From Pedobacter sp. Bi126 (GTDB lineage: Bacteria; Bacteroidota; Bacteroidia; Sphingobacteriales; Sphingobacteriaceae): 64,000 nt of DNA. Below, piece by piece: positions 43,650-51,905 of the stretch. The notes beneath the pieces are model-generated. The model saw only the letters and a list, made by a program, of their open reading frames with translations, had not been told where the DNA came from and ran no database searches. The DNA is taken from NCBI RefSeq assembly GCF_918698245.1, contig NZ_CAKKMS010000012.1:1-64000 (forward strand), read 5' to 3'. The number at the start of each line of letters is the position of its first letter. The first letter of the stretch is position 1. Made by a program: the position numbers and the translations under genes.

Positions 43650-43657
43650 CAAATATA
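43650..43657 (-). promoter_or_regulatory. -7 box of pyrR-pyrB
   Basis: TATATTTG on the minus strand, 15 bases before the ATG at 43634. No clear -33 TTG is seen. Confidence 0.5.
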
Positions 43658-44001
43658 TAAAAATGTTTTAAGGTAAGAAAGTTGAAGATCGATTGTTTTA
43701 TTTTTTGATAGTTAAATTGTTCTGTTACAACATTTAAAAATCGGTTTTTCTTTGTGCAATGTTTTTGGAAAGAAATAGTTGTTTTTTATCTTAATGTTGG
43801 TCCGGCTGTACACTGTAGTCCCGATTTTCAATCGTAAGCTGCTGTTTCCATCCGGTTTAGCGGGTCAGTTTCTGCAATTATTCGGGGGGGCAAAAACCAA
43901 CGTGTAATATCCATCAAATATTTCTGCTCCACTTACCAATTAATGTTTATTAGACATTCGTCAGATATTTATTGGATTAAAAAGCTTTATTTTTACGGTA
44001 T
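43658..44001. other. Intergenic region with degenerate repeat
   Basis: About 345 bases between divergent genes. A degenerate repeat of the 151-253 family lies at about 43799-43890. No gene is seen. Confidence 0.5.
43799..43890. repeat. Dispersed intergenic repeat, degenerate copy 2
   Basis: Begins GGTCCGGCTGTACACTG and continues with GCTGCTGTTTCC; it matches the reverse complement of the block at 151-253 with many changes. It ends in a run of seven G. Confidence 0.4.
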
Positions 44002-44403
44002 ATGATTCAGCAACCAATAATCTTTTTCGATGGTGTTTGTAATCTTTGCAATGCATCGGTTCAGTTTGTTATTGCGCACGATAAAAAGGATAAATTCAAA
44101 TTTACGGCGCTACAAGGTGATTACGCCAAAGAAATTCTACCGCAATTTAACGCTGATTTAGGAAAGTTGAATACCATTTTATTGCTGGAGGATGGAAAAC
44201 TGTATACTAAATCTTCAGCGGCATTGCGTGTAGCCCGAAAACTTAATGGATTAATTTCACTTCTTTATGCATTTCTCATTGTTCCCAAATTTATCCGCGA
44301 TTGGGTTTACGATATTATTGCCAAAAACCGTTACAGATGGTGGGGCAGGCAGGAGAGTTGCTGGGTACCAACACCCGAATTGAAAAGTAAGTTTATAGCT
44401 TAA
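44002..44403 (+). CDS. DCC-family (DUF393) thiol-disulfide protein
   Basis: Small protein of the DUF393 family, named for its Asp-Cys-Cys motif; here DGVCNLC at residues 10-16 near the N-terminus, as usual. The later part (LNGLISLLYAFLIVPKFIRDWVYDIIAKNRYRWWG) is amphipathic and typical. Members are thought to be thioredoxin-like but the role is not known. Its last four bases overlap the end of the convergent small gene at 44400. Confidence 0.85.
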   Translation: MIQQPIIFFDGVCNLCNASVQFVIAHDKKDKFKFTALQGDYAKEILPQFNADLGKLNTILLLEDGKLYTKSSAALRVARKLNGLISLLYAFLIVPKFIRDWVYDIIAKNRYRWWGRQESCWVPTPELKSKFIA

Positions 44404-44606
44404 TTTTGTTGACCATTTTTCTTTCTGCCTGGCGACCAAAGCCAAAGTGTTAAAATAATTAACGGTATGGTAACGCTTAAAGCAATTACAATCATAATGG
44501 CTTTTTGCTTAACCATGTCTGTTTCATTAGAAGTAAATACATAGACCGTTTCTTTAATGGCAAATAAGGTTAGGATAGTAGAAAGGACGGCAAATAGTTT
44601 ACGCAT
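44400..44606 (-). CDS. Small two-helix membrane protein
   Basis: 68-residue protein with two predicted membrane helices, about residues 4-26 and 35-58 (AIMIVIALSVTIPLIILTLWLW), then a basic tail (SPGRKKNGQQN). Unknown family. It overlaps the convergent DCC gene by four bases and is about 80 bases from the hexosaminidase stop. Confidence 0.6.
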   Translation of the reverse strand: MRKLFAVLSTILTLFAIKETVYVFTSNETDMVKQKAIMIVIALSVTIPLIILTLWLWSPGRKKNGQQN

Positions 44607-44684
44607 GGTTTAATTTTTAATGCAAAGATTGCATTTTATTTGATAATAGACCAACGTTAAAAGACGCTTCTTTTAAAAAAGGCA

Positions 44685-46346
44685 TTAATTTTCTAAGTAC
44701 CTTTTAGAATAAGTAATCCCCATTAAATCATAGCGTTTAAACTGTGTTTTTAGCCTTTTTTGAAAATCTGGATAATTCCGTTTTTCTTTCGGGCTCCACA
44801 AAATTTCGCTCAAGGCATCTAATCTTGGAAAAAGCAGGTATTGTACTTTTGCCGGATTGGTAATGTACTCACTCCATAAACAGCCCTGTGCGCCCCAAAT
44901 GTATTTAGCCTGCTCGGCACTTAATTCAGCTGGTACAGGTTCGTAATTGTAAACATCAATTAAAGGCGAAAATTTATTTGCGGTTAAGCTATCTTCTTTT
45001 AAGAACTGACCATGATTGAAATACATCTTATCTTCGGGTGTCATAATGGCTTTATGATTTTGTTTTGCCGCATCTATACCACCTTTTTCGCCTTGCCAGC
45101 TCATTACAACTGCATTAGGGGCTAAACCGCCCTGTAAAATTTCGTTCCAACCAATAATGGTTTTGCCTTTGCTGTTTACAAATTTTTCAATCCTGCGGAT
45201 GAAATAACTCTGTAGCTCACTTTCATTTTTCAGACCATTGGCCTTCATAATCTCTTGCGAAACAGCAGATCGTTTCCACCATACTTTTGAGGCTTCATCG
45301 CCGCCAATATGGATGTATTGCGAGGGGAACAAAGCCATTACCTCAGTTAATACATTTTCCAGAAATTTAAAAGTCGTATCAGAAGCCTGAAGTACATTGT
45401 TGTATTTATTCATCATTCCCCATGTTTGGGCAACTTCGTATTTTTTGCCGGGCTCCGTGCCTAATTCTGGGTATGCAGCCAATAAGGCCATGCTATGTGC
45501 AGGCATTTCTATTTCTGGAATGATGGTGATGTAACGTTTAGCAGCATAATCAACCACATCTTTAATCTGTTCTTGTGTGTAATAACCGCCATGACGAATA
45601 CCATCAGTTTTAATGAGGGCATCTTTTGGTGTAATTTTTACCTCTGCCGGCAATACCTGATATTTTATATGCTCGTTTCCTTGTCCGGGCCATAAGCCAA
45701 TAATGCTACCATTTCTCCAGGCACCGATTTCCGTAAGCTTGGGATATTTTTTGATCTCTATTCTCCAGCCATGGTCATCAGTTAAATGCCAATGAAAATA
45801 ATTCATTTTATGAAGCGCTAAATAATCGATGTATTGTTTTACAAAGGCTACGTCAAAAAAATGGCGACTTACATCCAGATGCATACCTCGATAATCGAAG
45901 CGTGGGTAATCGGTAATGGAAACTGCAGGGATTTGTAATTGAGATTTTGTCTCAGGTATCAACTGAATTAATGTTTGAATACCGTAAAAAAGTCCATTTT
46001 CTGAACAGGCATAAATTATTGTTTGATTGTTGTTGCTTATAAGCTCGTATTCGTTTAAGTTTTTTAATAACCGACTAATTATTTCTAATTTGACTACGTT
46101 TTTTTTGTTTGTTGAATTAGGGTTAATCCGAAGTTTTATATTATAAAATTGTTGAATATAATTTTGTAGAAATAAAGCTGAATTTGATAAAGAATCATTT
46201 GAAATAATTTCTGTGTTTTGATCAATGATAAATTTTTCCGTGTTTTTTCCTGTTTTAATACTTACAGGTTGTGGGATGATGTTTATTTCCTGTGCAGAAA
46301 GTTTAAACGAAATAATTGATAAAAACAAAAAGATAAATTTCTTCAT
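44685..46346 (-). CDS. GH20 beta-N-acetylhexosaminidase
   Basis: Exported exo-glycosidase removing terminal GlcNAc or GalNAc by substrate-assisted catalysis. Signal peptide to about residue 18 (KLSAQ). GH20b N-terminal domain at about 20-145, catalytic barrel after DYPRFDYRGMHLDVSRHF. The paired Asp350-Glu351 in HIGGDE are the catalytic residues; HWHLTDDHGWR is also a family hallmark. Length 553 is normal. It could act after the GH18 endoglycosidase encoded at 18546, though they are 24 kb apart. Confidence 0.93.
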   Translation of the reverse strand: MKKFIFLFLSIISFKLSAQEINIIPQPVSIKTGKNTEKFIIDQNTEIISNDSLSNSALFLQNYIQQFYNIKLRINPNSTNKKNVVKLEIISRLLKNLNEYELISNNNQTIIYACSENGLFYGIQTLIQLIPETKSQLQIPAVSITDYPRFDYRGMHLDVSRHFFDVAFVKQYIDYLALHKMNYFHWHLTDDHGWRIEIKKYPKLTEIGAWRNGSIIGLWPGQGNEHIKYQVLPAEVKITPKDALIKTDGIRHGGYYTQEQIKDVVDYAAKRYITIIPEIEMPAHSMALLAAYPELGTEPGKKYEVAQTWGMMNKYNNVLQASDTTFKFLENVLTEVMALFPSQYIHIGGDEASKVWWKRSAVSQEIMKANGLKNESELQSYFIRRIEKFVNSKGKTIIGWNEILQGGLAPNAVVMSWQGEKGGIDAAKQNHKAIMTPEDKMYFNHGQFLKEDSLTANKFSPLIDVYNYEPVPAELSAEQAKYIWGAQGCLWSEYITNPAKVQYLLFPRLDALSEILWSPKEKRNYPDFQKRLKTQFKRYDLMGITYSKRYLEN

Positions 46347-46464
46347 TATAAGGGATTTTCCTTTTCAAAAGTAATAATTATAGACGGATGAAAGGGAAGG
46401 TTTGGTAGGGCGAATTACTTTGTTACATAAAACATAGCTTGAAGTGTTAATTTAATAGGCAAAT

Positions 46465-46547
46465 CGTCATCTCGACTGAAGCGCAGCGAAATGGAGAGAT
46501 CTGCTAATTAGATTTCTCGACTTCGTTTCACTGCGCTCGAAATGACG
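46465..46547. repeat. Long inverted repeat, CGTCAT-TCGA family, copy 2
   Basis: Ends CGTCATCTCGA / TCGAAATGACG; inner arms pair around CTGCTAATTAG. Same family as 5505-5588. Confidence 0.8.
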
Positions 46548-46595
46548 ATCAATCGGGGTAATGGATAAAGCCACGTTCTCTGTGGCAAAAAATAA

Positions 46596-46631
46596 TCAAA
46601 AAAAATCCCGATAACTTTCGCTATCGGGATT
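46596..46631 (-). terminator. rpsA terminator
   Basis: Minus-strand stem AATCCCGATAGC / GTTATCGGGATT with a GAAA loop, followed by eight T. It lies 21 bases past the rpsA stop. Confidence 0.88.
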
Positions 46632-46652
46632 AATATGATCAGTTAAAAAGAA

Positions 46653-48587
46653 CTAGCCTTTTTTAGCTTTGCTTTCTTCGCCTTCTAATTGCGATTTCAA
46701 TTGAGCCAATACGTCTAAATCTCCTAAAGTAGATTTCTCTACAGAATCTTTAACTTTTTTAACAGCAGTTACAGCAGCTTTAGCTTCTTTTTTCTTAGTT
46801 GCTCTTTCTTCTGCTACAGCTTCAGCTTTAACTTCTTCCCAAATACGGGCGTGAGAAACAACGATGCGTTTAGCTTCTTTGTTAAACTCGATGATTTTGA
46901 AGTCGTTAGTTTCTTCAGCTTTAACTGAAGTACCGTCTTCTTTAACCATGTGTTTAGTTGGTACGAAACCTTCTACACCATATGGTAAAGCAATAACAGC
47001 ACCTTTATCAGTTACTTTAACAACTGTTCCCTGGTGAACCGAATCTAAAGTGAAGATCGTTTCGAAAGTATCCCAAGGGTTTTCTTCCAGTTGTTTGTGG
47101 CCTAAGCTTAATTTACGGTTATCAACATCAAGTTCTAAAACAACAACGTCTAATACATCACCAACTTTAGTGAATTCATTAGGGTGGTTTACTTTTTTAG
47201 ACCAAGATAAATCAGAGATGTGGATTAAACCATCAATACCTTCTTCGATTTCAACAAAAACACCGAAGTTAGTCATGTTTTTAACAGTTGCTTGGTGCTT
47301 GCTTCCAACTGGGAATTTAGCAGCAACTTCTTGCCATGGATCGTTAGATAATTGTTTAATACCTAAGCTCATTTTGCGCTCGTCTCTGTCTAAAGTTAAA
47401 ACTTCAGCTTCGATCTCATCACCAACTTTTAAGAATTCTTGTGGATTTCTTAAGTTTTGTGACCAGCTCATTTCAGAAACGTGGATTAGACCTTCAACAC
47501 CTGGGATGATTTCTAAGAAAGCACCGTAATCTGCAACAGTTACGATTTTTCCTTTTACTTTAGAACCAACTTGGATGTCGGTGCTTAAGTTCTCCCAAGG
47601 GTGTGGAGTTAATTGTTTCAAGCCTAAAGCGATACGTTTTTTCTCATCATCGAAATCTAAAACAACTACGTTGATTTTTTCATCTAATGATAATACTTCT
47701 TTTGGATGCTCTATGCGGCCCCAAGAAATATCAGTAATGTGAAGTAAACCATCAACACCACCTAAATCGATGAACACACCGAAATCAGTAATGTTTTTAA
47801 CAGTACCTTCCAATACCTGACCTTTTTCTAATTTAGAAACGATCTCTACTTTTTGGCTTTCTAAATCGTCTTCGATTAACACTTTATGAGAAACGACTAC
47901 GTTTTTAAACTCATGGTTAATTTTAACAACTTTGAATTCCATTGTTTTACCCACGTATACATCGTAATCGCGGATTGGTTTAATATCAATTTGAGATCCT
48001 GGTAAGAAAGCTTCAACGCCCATGATATCAACAATTAAACCACCTTTAGTACGGCTCTTAACGAAACCGTTGATGATTCTATCATTTTCAAGAGCCTCGT
48101 TAATTGCTTCCCATGATCTTTGGGTTTTTGCTCTTTTGCGAGAAAGGATCAATTGACCGTTAGCATCTTCTGGTGCTTCAACGAAAACGTCAACTGAATC
48201 GCCGATTTTAAGATCTGGTGTATCACGGAATTCTGAAGTAGAAACTAAACCGTCTGATTTGAAACCTACGTTTAATACTACATCTTTGTTGTTGATTGAA
48301 ACAACGATACCGCTGATGATTTCACCTTTAGTGATCTGATTGAATGTTCCAGCATACATATCTTCAAACTTTTTACGGTCTGCATCATTGTAATTACCGA
48401 AAACTTTTTCATCTGCATCCCAATCGAAATCTTCCGATGGTGTAGCCAATGATGATTTGATCGATTCGATCGAAACTGAATCAGCTTCTGATTCAATAGT
48501 TTCTTTTTCAGTTAGGCGTCCGCCTTCTCCCTGAAGTTCAGCTGTTTTAGCTGCTAATTCTTTTTCTGCTACTTGTTTTTTAGCCAT
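46653..48587 (-). CDS. rpsA: 30S ribosomal protein S1
   Basis: Ribosomal protein that brings mRNA to the 30S subunit. Six S1 RNA-binding domains are visible, for example GEIISGIVVSINNKDVVLNVGFKSDGLV, GQVLEGTVKNITDFGVFIDLGGVDGLLHITD and two close relatives after it. It has an acidic N-terminal extension and a Lys/Glu/Ala-rich tail. Length 644 is typical of Bacteroidota S1. It has its own promoter box (48625-48632), a Shine-Dalgarno sequence nine bases before the ATG, and a strong terminator. Confidence 0.97.
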   Translation of the reverse strand: MAKKQVAEKELAAKTAELQGEGGRLTEKETIESEADSVSIESIKSSLATPSEDFDWDADEKVFGNYNDADRKKFEDMYAGTFNQITKGEIISGIVVSINNKDVVLNVGFKSDGLVSTSEFRDTPDLKIGDSVDVFVEAPEDANGQLILSRKRAKTQRSWEAINEALENDRIINGFVKSRTKGGLIVDIMGVEAFLPGSQIDIKPIRDYDVYVGKTMEFKVVKINHEFKNVVVSHKVLIEDDLESQKVEIVSKLEKGQVLEGTVKNITDFGVFIDLGGVDGLLHITDISWGRIEHPKEVLSLDEKINVVVLDFDDEKKRIALGLKQLTPHPWENLSTDIQVGSKVKGKIVTVADYGAFLEIIPGVEGLIHVSEMSWSQNLRNPQEFLKVGDEIEAEVLTLDRDERKMSLGIKQLSNDPWQEVAAKFPVGSKHQATVKNMTNFGVFVEIEEGIDGLIHISDLSWSKKVNHPNEFTKVGDVLDVVVLELDVDNRKLSLGHKQLEENPWDTFETIFTLDSVHQGTVVKVTDKGAVIALPYGVEGFVPTKHMVKEDGTSVKAEETNDFKIIEFNKEAKRIVVSHARIWEEVKAEAVAEERATKKKEAKAAVTAVKKVKDSVEKSTLGDLDVLAQLKSQLEGEESKAKKG

Positions 48588-48596
48588 TAATTAATT

Positions 48597-48604
48597 ATCT
48601 CCTT
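48597..48604 (-). promoter_or_regulatory. Shine-Dalgarno sequence of rpsA
   Basis: AAGGAGAT on the minus strand, nine bases before the ATG at 48587, with an A-rich stretch upstream. Strong Shine-Dalgarno sites are rare in this phylum, and the other starts I inspected (icmF, ferritin, pyrR, cmk, arfB) lack one. Confidence 0.7.
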
Positions 48605-48624
48605 TTTTCCCTATTTAGGGACTG

Positions 48625-48632
48625 CAAAGGTA
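48625..48632 (-). promoter_or_regulatory. -7 box of rpsA
   Basis: TACCTTTG on the minus strand fits TAnnTTTG, 37 bases before the start codon, leaving room for the Shine-Dalgarno leader. Confidence 0.55.
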
Positions 48633-48694
48633 AAACTTTTTTTAATTATAGAAAAGATTTTTTTAATAAATCTTGCTGATTTTTAGCTCTTTAT

Positions 48695-48736
48695 AATTCC
48701 CCTCCCTTGGAGGGGTGCCTGAAAGGTGGGGTGGTT
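48695..48736. repeat. AATTCCCCTCC...GGGGTGGTT intergenic repeat
   Basis: AATTCCCCTCCCTTGGAGGG begins a short hairpin followed by a G-rich end GGGGTGGTT, a form widespread in Bacteroidota intergenic DNA. It is the intergenic counterpart of the stretch inside icmF at 3461-3501. Confidence 0.7.
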
Positions 48737-48821
48737 ATTTCAGTTTACCACATGTTTTTCCAAAATGTAGCTGTTTTATTTTAGAGTTTAATTGCTTAGT
48801 TATGTTAATTATTTGAAAATG

Positions 48822-49155
48822 AGCGCTCCGTATTTCTTCGGGAGCAGCAGTCCTGCTATCGCTTATAGTCCTCACTACGCTGCGGGCTATTCCGCTCCAT
48901 CAGGTTTAAAAACAAAGGTTGTGCACAAATACTTACCAAACGTTCCTACAGAACGAAACACAAATAACATTGGTTATTTGCTACCTAGCAAGCGTCCCGA
49001 TGGGACGGCATATGAAAATGCTAAAGCTGCCGGCCTCATCTTTCATCCGCAAATCTTGCAATTAGGCGGCGTATGGTTGTTTGTTAAGACTAAGCGTCCC
49101 GTAGGGACGATTCATGGGTAGAAAAAAAACATTTTTTTTTCGTTCCGTAGGAGCG
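48822..49155. repeat. Repeat cluster with four 15-bp palindromes
   Basis: Four near-palindromes of the form CGTyCC-nnn-rGrACG occur at 48941-48955, 48993-49007, 49095-49109 and 49141-49155, preceded by a mixed repeat (GCAGCAGTCCTGCTATCGC) from 48822. An open frame of 109 codons (48792-49121) runs through them but is made of repeat DNA. The spacing is irregular (37-87 bases), so it is not a CRISPR array. Confidence 0.7.
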
Positions 49156-49176
49156 TTTGATGTGATTTTGGAAATT

Positions 49177-50157
49177 CTATTTCTTCGTAAAAGTCCCTCG
49201 GGTAAAACCTTCGCCAACCAATGTTTGATCATCTCTGATTAATAACATAATGGTGTTCTGCTGATCGTAAAGTTTGATCATATCGCCCTCAATAACATAT
49301 TTCGAGGTGAAAATAGAATCAGTATAGGCATCGGTAACGGTTACCGAATCTTTTGATTTAAAATTGAAGGTTTTATACTGTATATCTTCGTTGCTTGCAA
49401 AGGTACCTGTAACCACTTTTGCCTGTATAAAAGTAATGTAGCAGAAATATCCGGTTACCAGAATTACGATTACTGAAAAACCGATCAAAAATTTATTGCC
49501 ACTGGCGTATTTTATAGAAAAATATAATATGGTAATCAGTATTAAGGCCACAACCACAAAAAAGATAATGTTCGTATAATCTTTGTTTTCTTGAGGTACC
49601 GATGCCGAAATGTTTGTTTTTTCGGCTGCTGCCTTTACAGGAGAAACCCTGACCAAAAATTCTTTGCTCACCCATCCTTCGCCATTGGTAACCTTAATTT
49701 TATAAAAGCTCGTATTTGATGAATCGATCACGGCAACATTTTCATCTTTAGGCAGGTATCCCACAATTTTGCTTTTCGGATCAGCTTGTTGCCTAACCCG
49801 TAAATCATCTGCAGTTACCCGATACATGTCGGCGCTTGTTGCCGTTTGAGGGGTAGTGGCAGGCTGTGCAGTATTTGCCTGAGGAGTTGATGGTTTAGCC
49901 GCAGGAGCAATTTTTTCGATGAAATCTTTGCTTACCCAACCCTCGCGGTTTTTAAATTTTACTTTGTAAAACTTGGCATTGTTGGCATCTAAAACCGTAA
50001 TATTTTCATTTTGAGCAATATTTCCAATCACCTTGCTTTTCGGATCGCTGCTTTCCCTTACACGCAATTTGTCTGCCTTAACGCGATACGTTTCTTGTGC
50101 ATTCAAGCGGTTAGTGAAAATAAAAAGAGCGATGAGGAGGAAGAAAATTCTAGTCAT
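49177..50157 (-). CDS. Membrane protein with two bacterial SH3 domains
   Basis: Signal peptide MTRIFFLLIALFIFTNRLNA supports the start at 50157; an upstream extension in frame would bury it. Two SH3 type 3 domains follow, each about 60 residues (YRVKADKLRVRESSDPKSKV and YRVTADDLRVRQQADPKSKI), ending GWVSKDFIEK and GWVSKEFLVR. Two membrane helices come after (TNIIFFVVVALILITILYF and KFLIGFSVIVILVTGYFCY), then a C-terminal region of about 80 residues. SH3 domains of this kind bind cell-wall or peptide ligands. The exact role is unknown. Confidence 0.78.
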   Translation of the reverse strand: MTRIFFLLIALFIFTNRLNAQETYRVKADKLRVRESSDPKSKVIGNIAQNENITVLDANNAKFYKVKFKNREGWVSKDFIEKIAPAAKPSTPQANTAQPATTPQTATSADMYRVTADDLRVRQQADPKSKIVGYLPKDENVAVIDSSNTSFYKIKVTNGEGWVSKEFLVRVSPVKAAAEKTNISASVPQENKDYTNIIFFVVVALILITILYFSIKYASGNKFLIGFSVIVILVTGYFCYITFIQAKVVTGTFASNEDIQYKTFNFKSKDSVTVTDAYTDSIFTSKYVIEGDMIKLYDQQNTIMLLIRDDQTLVGEGFTRGTFTKK

Positions 50158-50346
50158 AAGTATTGGATTTCTGCGAAACAGTTTAATCGGTAATTGCAAA
50201 CACGCTATAAGCAAACACCGTGCTAAGTGTTTCAAAATTAGAAAATACTTTTAATAGGTGAGGATAAGATTGAAAAAAGGTGCTGCTCCTTCCCTGAAAT
50301 CTTCTTTCAGCAGCGTCAAAACATCTTATAAAACGGATAAGTGAGA

Positions 50347-51846
50347 CTACCAGCTTCCGCCAGTACCGCCACCACTGCTACTGCCACCGCCCCAGCTGCT
50401 GCTTGATGATGAAGAAGATGAGCTGCTGCTTGAAGAGGAACTTGATGACGAACTCGATTCGACCAACATAGCCAATGTGATCCACTTTATAAATTCTGTT
50501 TTTTTACAAAAACTGCATTCATTTATCAGCTTTGCTTGCCCTTCGTGACTGTAAGTGGCCTGTTTAACTGTAACGCGTTCATTCAGCTTGTATGTCCTAA
50601 AAGCACATTCGGGGCATTCGGTATAACTGTTGTATTTTTCCGCTGGCCATGCCTTAATCATATGTTCTTTATGGTCTGTGCTTTCCCAGATATCGTAATC
50701 GTAAGCTAAAACAACTTCCTCTTTACGTTGCCCTGCAGTTAAAAAGGGCTCCCCTTCTATGTTGATATCGCGATCTACTCGGGTCATCGGGTTGTTTTTA
50801 CTATCCAAAACTGGCTTGAAACGATCAATCGTTTTAACACGCTTGACAAGGTGGATTATAATTGCAATTAAAATTATAGGAGAGAAAAGAACTAACCACC
50901 AGTTCTTTTTATGGAAAGCCACAACGGCATCAAAGAAATTTTTATCGTCCTGGTGTGCTTTTCTTAATGCCGACAGATAGAAAAGGTAACGAAAGAAAAG
51001 CAATATGGCCAGGATAGAAAAAAGAATGTAAGGGATATGTGCTAATTTTATCTTTTCGAACAGCTCAAAAGCACCAGTAAAAACAAAAATAAAAATAGAA
51101 ACAAATACAATAAAGAAAGCCACCCCACAGCCTTTAGCTATGGTAGCATCATAACTATTTTTCTTGTCAAAGCCTTTTGGATTTAAACCATTTTTGGCTT
51201 GCCTGTTCACAATTTTGAACACCCCCCAAAATACCAATAGGATAATCCCTGTAGGAAGCCAAAAATTTTCGAGTGAACTATTGCTCTCGTGTTGGGTGAA
51301 AAACTGATTGAGCTCTGATTTATTTTCAGGTTTTAAAATAATTACACCAATGGCATTAATGGTATTCGTTATCCCGGTGCTAAAATCATTTTGCCTGAAA
51401 GCTGGTAGGAGGTTCTGCTCAGCAATATGTTTAAGCTTTACATCTGGCAATACACCTTCAATTCCTGTTCCGGTAATGAACCGGTACTTTCGCCGGTCTT
51501 TTGAAATAAATAACAATAAGCCATTATTGCTGGTTTTTGAACCAATTCCCCAGGTGTTAAAAAGCTCAAATGCAAAATCGAAATCTTCTTTATCATGGTC
51601 GAAATCGTTAACAATCACCACTGCTACCTGAACATTGGTTTCATGTTCAAACTGGGCAATGGTATTATTTAAACCCGAAACCGCACTAATTCCCAGAATG
51701 CCGTCAGGATCACTTACATAACCTCCGCCATTGTTTTTTGGATCTGGTATGTCTTTTACTTTGTAAGCAGTTTGCCCAAAAGTAATATTGGCAACTAAAA
51801 GAAAAAATAGTAGGGTTATGGGTTTAAACAAACGGGTATTGAGCAT
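50347..51846 (-). CDS. TPM-domain membrane protein with poly-Ser tail
   Basis: Signal peptide (to about residue 25, TFGQ), then a TPM domain (TLP18.3/Psb32/MOLO-1) at about 40-165 (SDPDGILGISAVSGLN, NNGLLLFISKDRRKYRFITGTGIEG), three or more membrane helices between about 195 and 320, and a cytoplasmic or periplasmic end. Two CxxC pairs (CPECAF and CSFCKK) make a zinc ribbon, followed by 21 serines and a Gly/Trp-rich tail (WGGGSSSGGGTGGSW) typical of some TPM proteins. The role is unknown; TPM proteins act in protein repair or membrane quality control. Confidence 0.82.
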   Translation of the reverse strand: MLNTRLFKPITLLFFLLVANITFGQTAYKVKDIPDPKNNGGGYVSDPDGILGISAVSGLNNTIAQFEHETNVQVAVVIVNDFDHDKEDFDFAFELFNTWGIGSKTSNNGLLLFISKDRRKYRFITGTGIEGVLPDVKLKHIAEQNLLPAFRQNDFSTGITNTINAIGVIILKPENKSELNQFFTQHESNSSLENFWLPTGIILLVFWGVFKIVNRQAKNGLNPKGFDKKNSYDATIAKGCGVAFFIVFVSIFIFVFTGAFELFEKIKLAHIPYILFSILAILLFFRYLFYLSALRKAHQDDKNFFDAVVAFHKKNWWLVLFSPIILIAIIIHLVKRVKTIDRFKPVLDSKNNPMTRVDRDINIEGEPFLTAGQRKEEVVLAYDYDIWESTDHKEHMIKAWPAEKYNSYTECPECAFRTYKLNERVTVKQATYSHEGQAKLINECSFCKKTEFIKWITLAMLVESSSSSSSSSSSSSSSSSSSSSWGGGSSSGGGTGGSW

Positions 51847-51905
51847 CGTCTAAATTTAGGTGCGAGGTTTTATATCATGATCTAACAACTAAGTAATGAT
51901 ATGGT

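Larger units (their letters stand above)
46347..46652. other. Intergenic region with hairpin repeat and terminator
   Basis: Just over 300 bases between the GH20 gene start and rpsA stop. Holds the inverted repeat 46465-46547 and the rpsA terminator. No gene is seen. Confidence 0.5.

Noticed and set aside
48792..49121. 109-codon plus-strand frame downstream of rpsA promoter
   Set aside because: It runs through palindromic repeat DNA, and its protein has no family signs; the frame is a by-product of repeats without stops.
48941..49155. Palindromes considered as a small CRISPR array
   Set aside because: Spacing is 37, 87 and 31 bases and the repeats differ from one another; there are no cas genes.
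50158..50235. 26-residue N-terminal extension of the SH3 protein
   Set aside because: The signal peptide begins at the ATG at 50157; the extension would place a second, broken hydrophobic segment before it.
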